From Miscanthus floridulus (taxonomy: Eukaryota; Streptophyta; Magnoliopsida; Poales; Poaceae): DNA of 64,000 nucleotides. The translations under genes were made by a program, and so were the position numbers. The DNA is taken from positions 114,473,162 through 114,537,161 of the forward strand of contig NC_089595.1 of assembly GCF_019320115.1 (NCBI RefSeq). The letters run 5' to 3'. Under the pieces are notes generated by a model that saw nothing but the letters and a program-made list of their open reading frames with translations, was not told where the DNA came from and did no database searches. Positions 1 through 13,059 of the stretch are shown here, in pieces; position 1 is the first letter of the stretch; every line of letters begins with the position of its first letter.

Positions 1-793
1 ATGAATACTACTTTAACCTAGGAGCTACAAGGATTAAACTACTAAAAAAGAGAGTCGCAAACCTAAAGAATAATATGAATAAGATGTTTACTTGAATTAG
101 AAGTCGATTACCAGAGAATCTTAGAAGCAAGCTTAAGAAGAACTTAATTTCGTCAGGATACAAACCATAGAGAGAGCACCGATAGGCCAAGACTCCTCCA
201 AAACTCTTCCCTCACACTCTCTCTCTATCTCTAATATATGACTAGATCCTATTAAGGATTAATCTTCTCTTGACTGCTAGCTTTGATCCTAGTGGAAATA
301 TGAATTAGGGTTTCTGACCTTTAGCCTCTCAGGATCAAATACATGATACCATAGAGAGGGGGGTACAGGCAGGTATATATAGGGGCCTTTAAGCATTCTG
401 GACCCTCGGATCAAACCGACTTAAAAGGATGGCATAGATGCAAAGCCTAAGACGGTAGAGAACCGACATTCAAAGGAGGGACTGACTGGTGGGGCCCATA
501 GATGGGCTAGCCTGACAGTGGGACCGATTGACCCCACATGTCATGGACACATGGCCTGCTTCGGTGATTTCCTTCTAGAGCCTTCTAGAGTCTTCCCACG
601 TAGGTATCGTCGTGGATAAACATGATTTCCTTTGATGAATACGCCCTCCTTGGCGATTTTCTGATTAAATCATGCTAAAAACATAGATTCACCAAAATTC
701 ATAGAAATTATTAGTTTAAATCCCTAAGTCTATGTTGGTGATCCATTTTAGTCATTTATGCCCAGAGTATTGATGGTTTAACTACCATTAACA
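1..793 (-). repeat. Element A 3' LTR, truncated by window start
   Basis: It matches the LTR at 13060-14553 from about 14038 onward and ends in TTAACA where the other copy ends in CAACA. It carries about 300 bases (roughly 229-525) that the other LTR lacks, so the two LTRs differ by one large indel as well as point changes. Confidence 0.85.
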
Positions 794-806
794 AACTCCC
801 CCACAC
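794..806 (-). other. Element A polypurine tract
   Basis: Directly inside the 3' LTR the minus strand reads GTGGGGGAGTT. This is the expected position and purine-rich composition of a plus-strand priming site for a minus-oriented LTR retrotransposon. Confidence 0.6.
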
Positions 807-2603
807 TTAGGCTTTTACCCGTCCTCGATAAAAGGATGGATTACTTAAGACATAACCTTGGGACAAGACATCAGCATAAAACTATTCTCAGTCATACATG
901 CTCTGTAGGATTCAAAGTGTCTACCATGAAACTTTGAGCGGTTAAAGAATAGAACAGGTTGAAACAGATCACCATCTTCCTTTAGTCAAGTCAATTGGAG
1001 AAACATTTTAAGATTTGTGAAAACAAAACATAGCTTACCTTCTCCTTTTGTAGTACTTTCAAATCACTCAATATATATGGTATTTTTTTATCCTTACCAA
1101 GGCATTGATGTTTTTTCCTTCTTTTTACCTACTTCTAAAGGCTTATGTGGAGCTCAGGTAAGGATAAAAACGAGAATATACTTGCATTGCATAATTGTAA
1201 AGTCAAAACAAGGATCCGAAGAGAAAAATATCACACTCTTAGATTAAGATATGCATGTGTGTGGATATGTATATGGTGGCTAACCTAATTCTACTATGCT
1301 CCTTGAAACATATCTCTCTTATTGAAACTTTGAAACACTTTCAAGAGATCATGGGCTATATTAGTCTTCTTTCTCTTTTTTCAGGCGGGCATCTGAGTAC
1401 CCCTTGTTTTTAATATCTTGGACACTTGTCCATTTTTTCAATTCTTTTTTATTTTCTTTCTTTTATGAATAACTCTTGCATAGCCCATGCTTCTTCTTCT
1501 GCAATTGAAACTTTTTAAGAGAGACATTTACCAGAACTTAGAGCATTTATCCTATCAAACATATTTTTGTGTCTATTCCCAACGTAGGAGTAGAACATTT
1601 TTGGATGGATGGAAAACATGTTGTTGCGTACCCCTAGTGTAGGAGCAACAAATATATGTAAAGTGTATGTGATCTTGATCTTAGAAGCATGATAAATTTC
1701 TCAACAAGGGTCACAAAGTTTAACCAAACTCAATATAATAACAAGTAGTATATGTAGAAGGTTCTATTATATCATGTATGACTCTAGTAGGATATTGCTT
1801 TACCACAAAGGAGAGGTGTAGCTATCTTTTTTATTTTGAAAAATTCTTCAATAACGAGACATCAGGAGTCAAGTTCTCATTATTCTACTATATATGATTC
1901 CACAACAACTTAAGTAACATGGGGTCCCTAATACTAAGTTCCCAACAATAGCAAGATTTCTAGAAAAAGTATTATGTGAGTCTATACTTTAGTTATGACT
2001 GAAATAATCTTTTTCTTAGTTTTAATAGTTATTTATCATAGGATTTTTAATTCAGTTTGAAACAGAAAGCGAGATAGGTAAAAATAGAACATATTGGACT
2101 CAAACCTGACCGTGGACGAAGCGCGAGGCAAGCGTGGTTCTTGGTCCATTATTTTCTAAATTTCACGATTTTCATGATCGGATCTCATTGTCGCGGTGTG
2201 CTTCCCCCACACTTGCTTCCTGTTTACCTTTATGCACAACATGTGGAGACAAAACACATATACAAAAGAAATAGAGAGCAGATAGTAATAACAAAATTTA
2301 TTGATAGGGCACTTTATTACACAATCCAACCTAAACACAAACTTTCAACTAGCTAACACAAACTTCAATTACTCTAACTTCTGAGCTAAGCAAATGACCT
2401 AAACATTGACCTAAACTCGCCCTATCGTCTACAACCTAATTTTAACTCTCATACTTCTCTTTGTTGACAACATGGCGGCTTAAGATAGTAAGCTCATATT
2501 CTAGGTTCTTGCGATAAACATGCTCCTTATCTATCCTAAACTACAGAGCGTGGGTATAGTCAGTGACAGTTTTGATCTTGTCATGTAGCATAGCATCAGT
2601 CGG

Positions 2604-2994
2604 TCATTGGCGCTTCTCATCATTCTCTAGAATAGAGGGTGGCGCCCTCTTCGCCTTCTCCTTTGGTGGCACGACCTTGACTTGTTCAGTAGTAGCATGA
2701 ATGCCATCAATGGTCAAGCGAGGCATGACTAACTTGTACTTCATGCACGTGACATCTCCAAACTTATTAGTCTTCACCCCGGTCAACATCTCGTTTGCCT
2801 TGAAGAAGTAGACATGGTGGTGGCAGAGCAATCACCCGACGGTGAATGGCTTGGGTGAAGTAGGATTGGTTGGAGGAGATAGGAGCTACTTCTCGTGGTA
2901 GGATGATGCTTAGAGGTATGGGTTCGTCAACTCCATAGGGAACGATCTCTCTACTGTCCATTGGAACTTGAGAGGTGGAGAGCTTTGGTGCCAC
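2604..2994 (-). pseudogene. Unrecognised ORF fragments downstream of element A pol
   Basis: Two overlapping minus-strand frames (2767-2994 and 2604-2831) read like one proline- and charge-containing protein broken by a frameshift near 2830. They lie between integrase and the 3' LTR, where some gypsy lineages carry an extra or envelope-like ORF. I see no signal peptide or membrane segment and do not recognise the family. They may simply be open by chance. Confidence 0.3.
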
Positions 2995-3369
2995 TAGAGG
3001 TGAAAGGCTTTAATGGAATGGCTACAGAGGCATGTAGGGGCTTGTTTATATAGGGGAAAAACTTACAGCTGGGGTCAAGATCTTATCCTATTAGGGTTTC
3101 ATAACAAAGAAAAAATGAATGTGGCGAAAAACTATGGGATAGCATAGGGGAAGGTTCTAGAATACATGAGAGAATTGACCGGAGGCGAGGGGGCTAACAG
3201 GTGGGCCGGCCGGCCAAGAGGTGGAGCCGATCGACCCCACACATCATCTCCTTGTGGGGGTTTTTTCTCTTGGTGGTTTCTAATCCCTAACTAGTCCCGA
3301 AAAAGATATTCTCATGTTATGAAACGTAAAGAGGAGAGCAGTGGTGTAAATCTATGGAAAAATAAGAAA

Positions 3370-4868
3370 ATCTACCTCATCCAAATCCTCAGGTGTTTTT
3401 TTAGGTTCTAGAAAGATCTTAAGACGGTGACCATTTACCTTGAATAACGTACCTTTGTCATTTTGAAGTGTTACCACTCCATGCGACAAGGTGCTTATAA
3501 CCTTGAAAGGTCCTTCCCATTTGCTCTGAAGTTTTCCGTGCCCAAATAATTTTACCCTAGAATTAAAAAGTAATACCTTATCTCCTGGAGCGAACTCCTT
3601 CTTCTTTATCCTCTTGTCATGCCATCTCTTTGTTCTCTCTTTATATATCTTGGCGTTGTGCTATGCTTTTTCACGCCATTCATCAAGCTCAGAGAGTTGC
3701 ATCTTCCTCTTGGTTTCAGCAGCTTCCATTTTCCATCGTTTTATAGCCCAGTAAGCTTTGAATTCTAGCTCAACATGTAGATGATAGGTCTTCCCGTAGA
3801 CAAGTTGGTAGGGTGACATCCCAAGTGGTGTTTTATAAGCTATTCTATAATCCCATAGTGCATCGGGTAGTCTATCCTTCCATGCAGTCCCCATCTCATT
3901 GACCGTCTTCTGTAGAATATTCTTGATTTATTTGTTCAACATTTCTGCTTGGCCACTTGTCTGAGGGTGATATGGAGTAGCGACATTGTGATGGATCCCA
4001 TGTCTTAACAAGTACTTGTGAAAGTTTTTGTTAGTGAAGTGAGTGCCTCCATCACTAATCACCATTCTCAAAACTCTGAATCGTGGAAATATTATCTCTT
4101 CAAACATCTTCTTAGAGTTCTTCGCATTAGCAGCTTTACATGGCATGGCTTCAACCCACTTGGAGACATAGTCAACTATCATCAAGATATATTCATAGTT
4201 CTTTGACTTTGGAAACGGTCCTATGTAGTTAATTCCCTAGACATCGAAGAGTTTGATCTGGAGGTTGTTGGTGAGTGGCATGGCATCTCTTAAATTGATG
4301 TTTTCATGCCTCTAACACGCTCCACACCTCCTAATGAAGTCCTTCGTGTCTTCATACATGGTTGGCTAGAAGAATCCACTTTGCTAGATCTTTGAGTGAG
4401 TGCAGAATGCACCATAATGTCCTCCATATGGTGATGAGTGGCATCGTTCTATGATCTTGATGTCTTCTTCTACCGGTACACATCTTCTGAGTAGGCCATC
4501 AGAATAGACTCTGAAGAGGTACGACTCATCCCATATGTGGAGATGACTTCGTAGATGAGCTTCCTTTTGTTCTTCCCTGGTGGTACAAATCCTACAACCA
4601 TAAAATTGACAATATTTGCGTACCAAGGGTTGGATTTTGTAATCTTGAAGAGCATGTCGTCCCGAAGTGAATCGTTGATGGGCAATTCCTGTGGATTTTC
4701 AAACTGCATTCTGGACAAGTGATCAACAACAAAATTTTCTACGACCTTTTTATCATTTATTTCTAAATCAAATTCTTGGAGTACCAAAATCCATCTTATA
4801 AGTCGTGGTTTAGCATCTTTCTTAGTGAACAAGCATTTTAAAGCAGCATGATCAGTATAAACAATCAC
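3370..4868 (-). pseudogene. Element A pol remnant: RNase H and integrase
   Basis: The minus strand encodes the end of a gypsy RNase H (VYTDHAALK near 4860, then DAKPRLIRW and DHLSRM). An integrase follows, with a zinc-finger region containing HSSPYGGHYGAF, then a catalytic core containing VDYVSKWVEAMP, VISDGGTHF and HHNVATPYHPQTSGQAE. These hold the first two catalytic aspartates and the region of the glutamate. The C-terminal part ([35 protein letters not shown]) runs on to about 3370. Stops split the frame near 3928-3895, 4190, 4384 and 4626, and frame changes occur around 4470-4626. The RNase H frame ends abruptly at about 4868, so the upstream reverse transcriptase is missing. Confidence 0.85.
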
Positions 4869-5344
4869 GTTAGCTCGAGGGCTCCACTAGGGGGCTCTAC
4901 TACCCCTCTGTTTTTGTTTTTACCTTAAGTACTCTTTTACTTTTGTATGGAGAATCTCCTTCCTACCCGAACAAAAGGGGCAGTTTGTTCATTTGATTTA
5001 CCTTATGTAACTTTGCTTTAGAACATTCCGACTAATTGCACCCCGCCTTTTCCTATGGCTACGACCGGCCGAGCCTCGCGGGCCATGCCCCGAGCTCGCA
5101 AAGTTGCAGCCCATGGGACAAATGGGCAGGTACAAGAGAGAAAGAAATTTAAAACAAAATTATGCTAAGGGAGAACTAAGGAACGAAAGGGAACAAGCTT
5201 CCCTGAACGGAGCAACTCCATCACAAAAACAAAAACCGACTGCAGTCATTAAAACACACACGAACATTTTACATAGGGGTTCCTCCCCCACGAACTTAAA
5301 CTTCTTACATTTACTAACTACTTATATTTAAAAAGGTATTAAAC

Positions 5345-8300
5345 CGACCCGATGGCATCTGCTGATGGCGCGACCGACAAAGGTGTAGGCTGCTCGCTCC
5401 CTGGCAGCACGATGTTTGGCTCGATTAGGGCCGAGGCGACGTCCCCCCCCCCCCCGAACTAGGCTCCGTGCTATCTACAGGCTCGGAGGCATCCTCTCCA
5501 TGCATGCTTTGGGCCATGTCTTGACGGCGAACATTCATCACCCATTCGGTGGAGACTTGCTCTGACACCGACCGCGCGTGCGGCAGCAGGCTCACCCTGA
5601 TTGACTGGATGTCCTCCATGCTCAGGCCTTCAGCATACCCGCCATAGATAGTGGCGAAGTCCAGATTCGGGTGGTACGTCGCCACCAAGGTCAGCACCCC
5701 CGACGCTCCATAAAATAGCCCACTCCTGACAAGGTCCTTGACCGTGTCTGGGACCTCCGCCAGCTGAACCGCAGGCGTGCTGGTACTTGGCGCTGACCTG
5801 AAGACTTCCAAGACGATGAGCTGGGTAGCATTGTGGATCTGACCGAGCTCCCCTTTGAGTGCATGTCGCTCTTCATGGGACTTGGCCAGCTCCTCAGCAT
5901 TCTGGCTGAAGTTCGCCTTGGTCATCTCCAGGTCTCGCTCCAGTGCCTTCACCTTTTCACCCAGCTCTGCAAGAAGGGCGACAAGCTCAGAAACAGGCTA
6001 GGGAAAAATCAACATCACAAGAAAACAAAAAGGTACGCACTGATGCGAGAGGCCTCAAGGGTGGAGAGATCCTCTGCCTACTGAGCCACCTGCTCACGCA
6101 GCCAGGCACTCGCGTCCTCCATCCCCATCACCTGGTCCCGGAGCACGAGCACCTCCTGATCCACTTTCGACCGGGCCCTCTGCTCCGCCTCCAGGGCCTT
6201 CTACATTGACTCCAGGGTGGCCCGCTCTGGCTCAAGGGCTGCCAAGGCCTCTTGAAGCGCCACCTCGGTGTCCGCCAGGGACGTCCACAGCCCCGCCTCA
6301 GTCTCCTCCTGATGGACCTTTGCCGCCTCGAGCCCTTGCTCGGTAGCAGTCGCCCGCTCCACCGCACGCTCCCCCTCCGCCCGCACTGCGGCTGCCTTGG
6401 CCACCCAGACCTAGGACTTGCGGCAGGTAGACTCCACCTGACGCTCAAGCTCGGCCATCCGAGTGTGTTCTACCCAGAAAAAGTGAGACTTACAGGATGA
6501 CACCTTCCTTATTTCTTGTGAAAACAGGCATGATAAAAACGACCGACGAAAGATTCAAAGGGCAAGGAGAGGAACTAGAAACTCACCTCTGTGGTGAGCT
6601 GTAGGTCGACCTCAACCAGTTGCCGAGCAAACTGAGCCTACTTTCGGGCGTTCTCAAGCTTCGCAGACAACTTGGTGAGCTCGGACACCACGGCATGCCC
6701 TTGCCCCCCAAAAATGTCCTAGAGCTGACGCTCTCAGGAATCCTGGAGGATGAACCACGCCTTCAACGGGTCCTCAGGGAAGGGCCACTCTAGGTCACCT
6801 TCCGATGAACCACCGGAGGGCCCAGCCTCCGATCGGACCACTGCCAGCTCCCGCGGTGACACCACCAGCTCCCGTGGCAACACCGGCGGTTCTGCCACGG
6901 TATCCGCCTCATTGTCAGACGAGATCTCCACCACCACGTTCACATGAAACGCCGCCAGACGTCCCAACTCTGTCTCGGCCACGCTTCCCTCCTGTGCTTT
7001 CGGCTCCGACGGCAAGGATGGGTCGTGCCGCCCTCCACTCGGCAAGGTGGGGAGCTCGCCCCCCCTCGTCTCCTCCACCATGACCGGTAGAGGAGGGGCC
7101 ACGAGAGTTACCTTTGACACCACCTTCGCCATTGGCACTGGGATCGCCGCCAACAACATCACCGCCGCTGTCACGTTAACAGCAACCATCCTAGGAGGCA
7201 CCCCCTGGGAGGGAAGGCTTCGCCGCCACCACCCTGCTGCCCCCTTCGCTCGCCAAACCACCCGCACAGAGGTCAGGGCGATGCTCAACCCTAGGATCCC
7301 CCGACCGCTGACAAAAATCATGGGTAATCCACACTCCAAAAAAGACTTAGCCACCAAAAGTCGAAGAAGCAACAAAAGGAAACATACCAGGTGGCAAGCG
7401 GCACTACTTTGAAGGCAGGCCCCGACAACGATGGGCCCATAGGACGAGGACTGCTCCTAGACTACGACCCACGCCCCCTCACTTTAGATGGGGTTAGAGT
7501 CGTCCCAACTGGCTCCTGCCCGGCCTACGGGTCGCTACAACCTTCGGCTCAGGGCTCCTCGACCGGAGCAGCAGGCGGGGCATCCCCCGACTGCGAGTCG
7601 CACGTCGACCAGGCACCAGTCTACCCGTTAGATCGCCCAGACTGCTCGATCACACCACGGCAGGTGGGGCCTCCTTCGGTCTCAAGTTCGGCGTTGGCAC
7701 CGGCCCCGTCACCGCACAGGCGTCGGACCGCTCCTCGGACTGCCCGGCTCGTCTAGCCGTGTCCGCCACAAGCAACAACGGAGCTGGCAATGCCACCGAG
7801 GGGCACGGGGACCGCGTTCGCTTTGCCGCCCATTCGCCGACGACATCTGCACTCGCAGCACGCTTCCTCGACGTAGGAACCTCCGCACGTCGTGCGGCCT
7901 CCTGCTCCTCACTAGTGGACGTCGCCGCAGGGTTGCGATGTACCGCCGAGGTCACAACAACATCCCGACTCTCCTCCTCGTCGGAGAAGACCATATCATC
8001 CAGATCCATAGGATCATCCGACGTGAGTTCCGACTCGATGTCGCTCACACGTTCCACGGCCCTCATGCATCAGGTGACCTCCATCTTCTTCTCTTCTTTT
8101 CGATAAACCTCCTTGGTTTTCTTCTTCTTTTGGGCATCTACCGCATCCTTCTGGGCGGCCTACCGAGCCCGGCCCATCGGCCCCTTCGGAAGGTGTGGCT
8201 GGGACTTGTACCTCCCAAGCCCCTATGGAACGAATGAACCAAAATCAAAAAAGAAGAGGGGCAGAGAAAAAAGCACAAACAAAATAAGGGAGCATACCAG

Positions 8301-9140
8301 CGAGGGCATGATCAAGGCATTAAACGGTATGGGCCTCAGCTGCAGCGCTCAGCCAATGCGACTCTAGATCTCATCGTCCAGTAGCTCCTCCAACGACGCA
8401 TGGTCTGGGTCCAACCGGCCGTCATACATCCACATCGGGTGCGTCCTCTCCACCAATGGCACGACCCGGCGGCGGTAAAGGGTGTGGAACACCTGCACCC
8501 TATTGAGGCCGCCCCTTATGAGCTTCTAGAGCTCCTCCTCGGTGGCCTCCACCTTGTGCTTCTCTATGTGGGCATAGCCCCACGACGAACTCTTCTGCTT
8601 CACCAGCCTCCTGCCGATAAACGCTGGAAACGGCGCCCCCACCGGATTCATGATGTAGAACCACTCCCCATGCCATCCCCGGTTGGAGTCACATGGGGAA
8701 TATGCGGGATACGAGCCTCTCGCACGTGCTTCCTCTATAGGGCAAAGCCTCCAACCGGGGTGATCTCGGCCGAACTCTAGTCCACCATAGCTCTCCCGGA
8801 GAAGAAGAGCCAGAAGAGATCCACATGTGGCTCCATCCCGAGGAAAGCCTCATTGACGGTCACAAAACTGGCAATGTGCAGCACCCCTGTTGGATTGAGG
8901 TGTTGTAGTTCTAGACCCCACTCATTGAGGAGCCCGCGTAGGAACCAGTGCGTGGGGTATCCTAACCCACGCTCGTGGAAGGTAAGGAAAGAAACCACCT
9001 CATCGGGACAAGGTTGCGGGAACTCCTCCTCCTTCCCGGGGACCCTCTAGTGCGCCACCTCCTACGGCGGTAGGAACCCCTTCATGATGAACGCCTCTAG
9101 CACCAATGCCATCATGGTGGACGACCTCCAGTCCGACATG
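5345..9140 (-). pseudogene. Antisense ORF of element D (putative gypsy-type transposon protein, Transposase_28-like)
   Basis: Read on the minus strand from about 9140, fragments follow in the order of the plant family Pfam calls 'putative gypsy type transposon' (PF04195). There is an N-terminal domain with FHERGLGYPTHWFLRGLL, LNPTGVLHIASFV and a following FLGMEPHVDLFW at 8998-8777. Next come low-complexity, charged linkers (8066-7650, 7375-6734). A coiled-coil-rich C-terminal part at 6400-5425 contains MKALERDLEMTKANFSQNAEELAKSHEER. Stops at about 8775, 9048, 6650 and 6070 break it. The function of this family is unknown. It is antisense to the LTR of D. Base use is GC-rich, unlike the AT-rich element A around it. 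Confidence 0.6.
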
Positions 9141-10410
9141 TCAGTGAGTTCCTCTCTTCTCCCTCGCTCTCTCCCCTTCTTTCCTAGAAACCTCCACGGC
9201 TCTCAGGAACGCTCACAGCAAAGAGGAGAGAAGGCAGTGGCAGACGAAGAATAGGCAAAAGAGTAGAACAAAAACCCTCTCCCCTCTCCTACTTAAGGAA
9301 AAGGGACCAGCGGTTATGGAGGGACGCACCGATCGGGGAAGCCGAAATGATGGGGTGCGGTTTTCTCTTTCTTTCATTTAATGCAGATAAGACGTGCCCT
9401 GAACCGATGAGACGCGCCCCGCTCGATGGAATGGCTCCTAATCGGACGGGACGTGGCCTGGCCGTGGCCCACCACTACCACACAATGGGCACAGGAACCG
9501 AAGCGCCACCGCACACAGGTGGCTCCCCACTTCCCTAGGCTAGACCTAAAGGAACCGAATGACAGGTAAGGATAGACACCGGATGATAGGTAAGGAAACG
9601 AAGGGGCGCCCCATGTAGGCCACACTAACTCCGTCATGGACGATGAGCACGGGTCCCGGTCGAACATCTCTGACTAAAGCTCTCCGAACCCCGTCACTCA
9701 GGTCGTTAAGGTCCTAGTCGGACTTTTCTGACTAAGGCTCTCCAAGCCCCGTCACTCCAGTCGCCAAGGTAAACATTACCAAAACCCCCTCTATTTTTTA
9801 CAAATCATTCATACATCCATACGCGCATTCATCTCATACGCCTGAACCCCCCCTGGACGGTTAGGGCATGAATCGCCCAGGGGCTCAGGAACTAAGCATT
9901 GCACGTGCAGCGAAATGCACCAGAACGCTCCGTGTTGCACCACGAAGCGATGGTTGCCTCATTTGACATGAGCAAATAATAGAGCCAAGGGAGAAAACCA
10001 TAGATGAGCACCGTGCGGCCTTCGCCCGATCTAGCAAACTGGGTCATCTCAACCTTCTCGTTCGATCCTAAACCTCTCGCCAAGCCCACAGAATCTCCAT
10101 CGAGGGGAGGCCATTAGGCCACCCGGGTCGATCTCCAGAATGGCCTAGGCATCTCCCAGGTTGTAGGTAAAGGAGCAGTGGAATGCCACAAGAGGGCTAT
10201 GCCAACCCTGTCACGAACGACGAACCCGAATTCTGCTCAATCACACCCGTTAGCGAGCTCACCGAGCTAGTCTTCGAGCCCGAGCGATCGGGACAGGCGA
10301 TAAAACTCAGCCCCTTCGGTTGTGAGAAACCGGATGGGGTAGCGCAAAACAACTCACATCGACCCCCACGAAGGCCCGACAAGGCTCGGGGGCTCAAATG
10401 CCAAAAACCT

Positions 10411-10720
10411 TAGGACCGCAACTCTGAACTCGCGTCGATAGGATCTATGACATCTGGCTACGGCTTGGGACCATGACTCTGAACTCGCGTAACAGCTTCA
10501 CTTCTGACAAAAACCTTGGGACCGTGACTCTGAACTCACGTAATAGCTTCACTTCTGACAAAAACCTTGGGACCGCGACTCTGAACTCACGTCGATAGGA
10601 TCTACGACATCCGGCTATGGCCTGGGACCGTGACTCTAAACTCGCATAACGGCTTCACTACCAACTGCACTCCAAAAAACCCTGGCTAGGGACCACAACT
10701 CCGAACTCGCATAAAAACTA
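10411..10720 (+). repeat. Six-unit 51-56-bp tandem repeat in element D
   Basis: The phrase GGGACCGTGACTCTGAACTC recurs with small changes at about 10411, 10467, 10519, 10570, 10625 and 10690. Units alternate between two endings (TCGATAGGATCTA and TAACAGCTTCACT). It lies between the antisense ORF and the 3' LTR. A looser two-copy repeat of CTGACTAAGGCTCTCC type lies at 9670-9770. Confidence 0.75.
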
Positions 10721-10956
10721 ACTGAACTAACTACCTCGGCTGCCGAGGCCGCACCAACATCAGGACCCATGGGCTCCGTCTCGTCCATCTCTAGAACTAA
10801 CCATCACAAAACCTCTCCAGCACACACACCCGCTAAAAGTAAAACCCCCCAGACAGTTCTGCCCGAACTGCCCGGGGGCTAGGGGGCTACACCCGTCCAC
10901 AAGACAAAAATCCCCCAGACGATTCTACCTAAATCGCCCGGGGGCTCAGAGGCTCC

Positions 10957-12176
10957 TATCGGGTTCATAAACCCAGGGTCCCTCGGGGACCAGCTTCTGC
11001 GCCAAGGCTTGGTCCAAGAGTCTAAAAACAACAGGGCAAAGGAATGGTACAGCAACCGATTGGAAGGCCAGGCTCAAGAAGAGCAACGCTCGCTCCTCGA
11101 CTACACCGGCCCACCTATCCGACTGGAGCACTCAATTCAGGCTTCAGCTACCTCTGGACGGCCTCTCCGGTCGGAAGGCCTGTCCCGAGCCTACTTCTGA
11201 CTCCGACCCCATGTCCCTCCGACCGGGAGCTTGTAGGAGCCCTACTTCTAACTTTGACCCCGCGATCAGGGCTCGTGGGAACCCTGCTCATCGCTCTTCT
11301 CCAACCGGCGCACTCAGAGCCGACTGGAGCCATCCGACCAGGGGCACCCCATTCGGTGGGCACCAGAAGACGTGCAAAGAAAGGCAAGGCAAGGCTCACA
11401 AGTCAAAACCACTGTACCAGGGACCATACCCTACACGAAACAGTACTCTACAGCCACCATCTCCCCCTACAGTTTTGTAGGGGCCACTAAAACTCCCTTA
11501 CGGTAAGCCCCCCGCGTGTCTCTAGACACCGATCGCAGTATAGGCACTAGGGTTTGTCGTACCGGGTGAACATAGCGTGGCTCCTCACATGACACTAGGC
11601 ATCAAATAGTATTTGCATGTACCGGCGTTCATCCTTCCTGAAGAATATAGCACGACCTCCCATGCGCATCCGACATTCTACAGCGACATCAACAGTGTTA
11701 GGGGTGCCTACCATTATCCAGTCTTCATCAGCGTGGGCAACAAGGCTTAGAAACATCCGTACTCTCTCCCTCTCACCTGTAAAGCCATCCCCTTCATCTA
11801 TAAAAGGGGATGTGCTCCCTCCAATGAGAGGAGGTCGACTTCTTTAAGCTTAGACTCACTAGATCGATAGCTCACAACCCCTCAAGCACACGCTTGAACT
11901 TCTAGCTCATAGCGGAGTTCCGGTCGCCCTCGGCCCTTCCGGTCGGACCCGACCGGGCCTCTTGAATACCCCTCCTTTCTCCTTCTCGTTTGTAACCCCA
12001 CTGCAGACTTTGAGCACCTAGGCTCAGGAATAAAGTCACCGATTGACCCTAACTAGACGTAGGGCATGTTGCCTGAACCGGTATAAATCCTGTGTCATTG
12101 AGTGCTAGGCCACCTCCGATCACAACGTACAGCAAAACTACAAATATTCACTAGTTGGTCACTTTCTGCACCGACA
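10957..12176 (+). repeat. Element D 3' LTR with TATA box
   Basis: It starts TATCGGGTTC (a mutated TGTCGG) and ends CCGACA. A promoter-like TATAAAAG at 11799-11806 and a downstream GC-rich leader show plus orientation. The terminal block at about 12100-12176 is the kind of text that ends many Tat-type LTRs of grasses. The next bases are element A gag. Confidence 0.75.
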
Positions 12177-12790
12177 AGCATACAATTCAAAATTAGAGTT
12201 TCCTCCTTTTCTGGTGGTTCAGGATTTGGGACAGCTAAAATTAGTGATGGGTTAGGCAAAAGTTCTAGTTTAGCTATCTGGGATTCCTCCTCTAATGGCT
12301 TCTTTTCTACTTCTTTAGGGATGTTCACTAGGATTTTAGTAAGAATGCTTCTCCCTAAATTAGCGGAGACATACAAGAATGATCCTCCTGAAGCCATATC
12401 AAGATGCTTTGAGGTTTTCCTATCAAGACCCATATAAAAATAATGAAGAAGAATGGGGTCTTGAATGGTAAGGTCAGGGCTAGTATTAATGAGAGCATTA
12501 AAAGGATCTCATGCCATGCCTAGAGATTCTTTTTCTTCTCGTCTAAAAGTTAGAACCTCTGAATGACGGCTGGCTACTTTAGAGATGGGAAAGAATTGCA
12601 AGCAAAAGCTAGAACACAAAGCTTTCCAATCTTCTTGTCTACTCCCTATGGTGAGCTTATACCAACGTTTGGCTTTTTTGTCAAAGAGAAAGGAAAAAGC
12701 TTCCATCATAAGGTTTCATCTGACATGCCTACAACGCGTAGGCATGTACAGGTTTGCTCAAACTCATTTAGGTGGGAATAAGGATTTTCA
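12177..12790 (-). pseudogene. Element A gag remnant
   Basis: Two minus-strand frames (12709-12509 and 12433-12177) together read as a Retrotrans_gag-type capsid region, with SRQEDWKALCSSFCLQFFP, LTFRREEKESLGMA and YMGLDRKTSKHLDMASGG in the order usual for grass gypsy gag. A stop near 12507 separates them. The frame is interrupted at 12176 by the end of element D's LTR. Confidence 0.75.
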
Positions 12791-13059
12791 TCATCTTTGT
12801 CCAAAAAGGATTGATCCTAGACCATGTTGATTAAACATGGGCACAGCTCATAGCCAGGTGCTAGGATAGGCTTTGAAGATTCTAGTGGCTCTAGACATGC
12901 GCTCGTAGGTGCATCATATTGGTAGATAGAAGTGGATTCTAAATCCATAGTGAAAAGAAAAGAATAAAAGATAAAAGATAAAATAATAATGATATAATGT
13001 TAAGCTAGGTTTGAAGTTAACTCAGCAACTGTTTCCCCGGCAATGGCACCAGAAATGCT

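Larger units (their letters stand above)
4870..12176 (+). mobile_element. Element D: deleted Tat-like LTR retrotransposon inside A
   Basis: The right end is a complete plus-oriented LTR (10957-12176) preceded by a purine tract (GCCCGGGGGCTCAGAGG), and it interrupts element A's gag. The body is high-GC sequence carrying a large antisense ORF remnant. No 5' LTR, gag or pol of D is visible. The left edge at about 4870 joins directly to A's RNase H, so the left part of D has been lost. The lineage call rests on LTR termini of TGTCGG/CCGACA type and on the antisense ORF, a known feature of some Tat elements. Confidence 0.65.
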
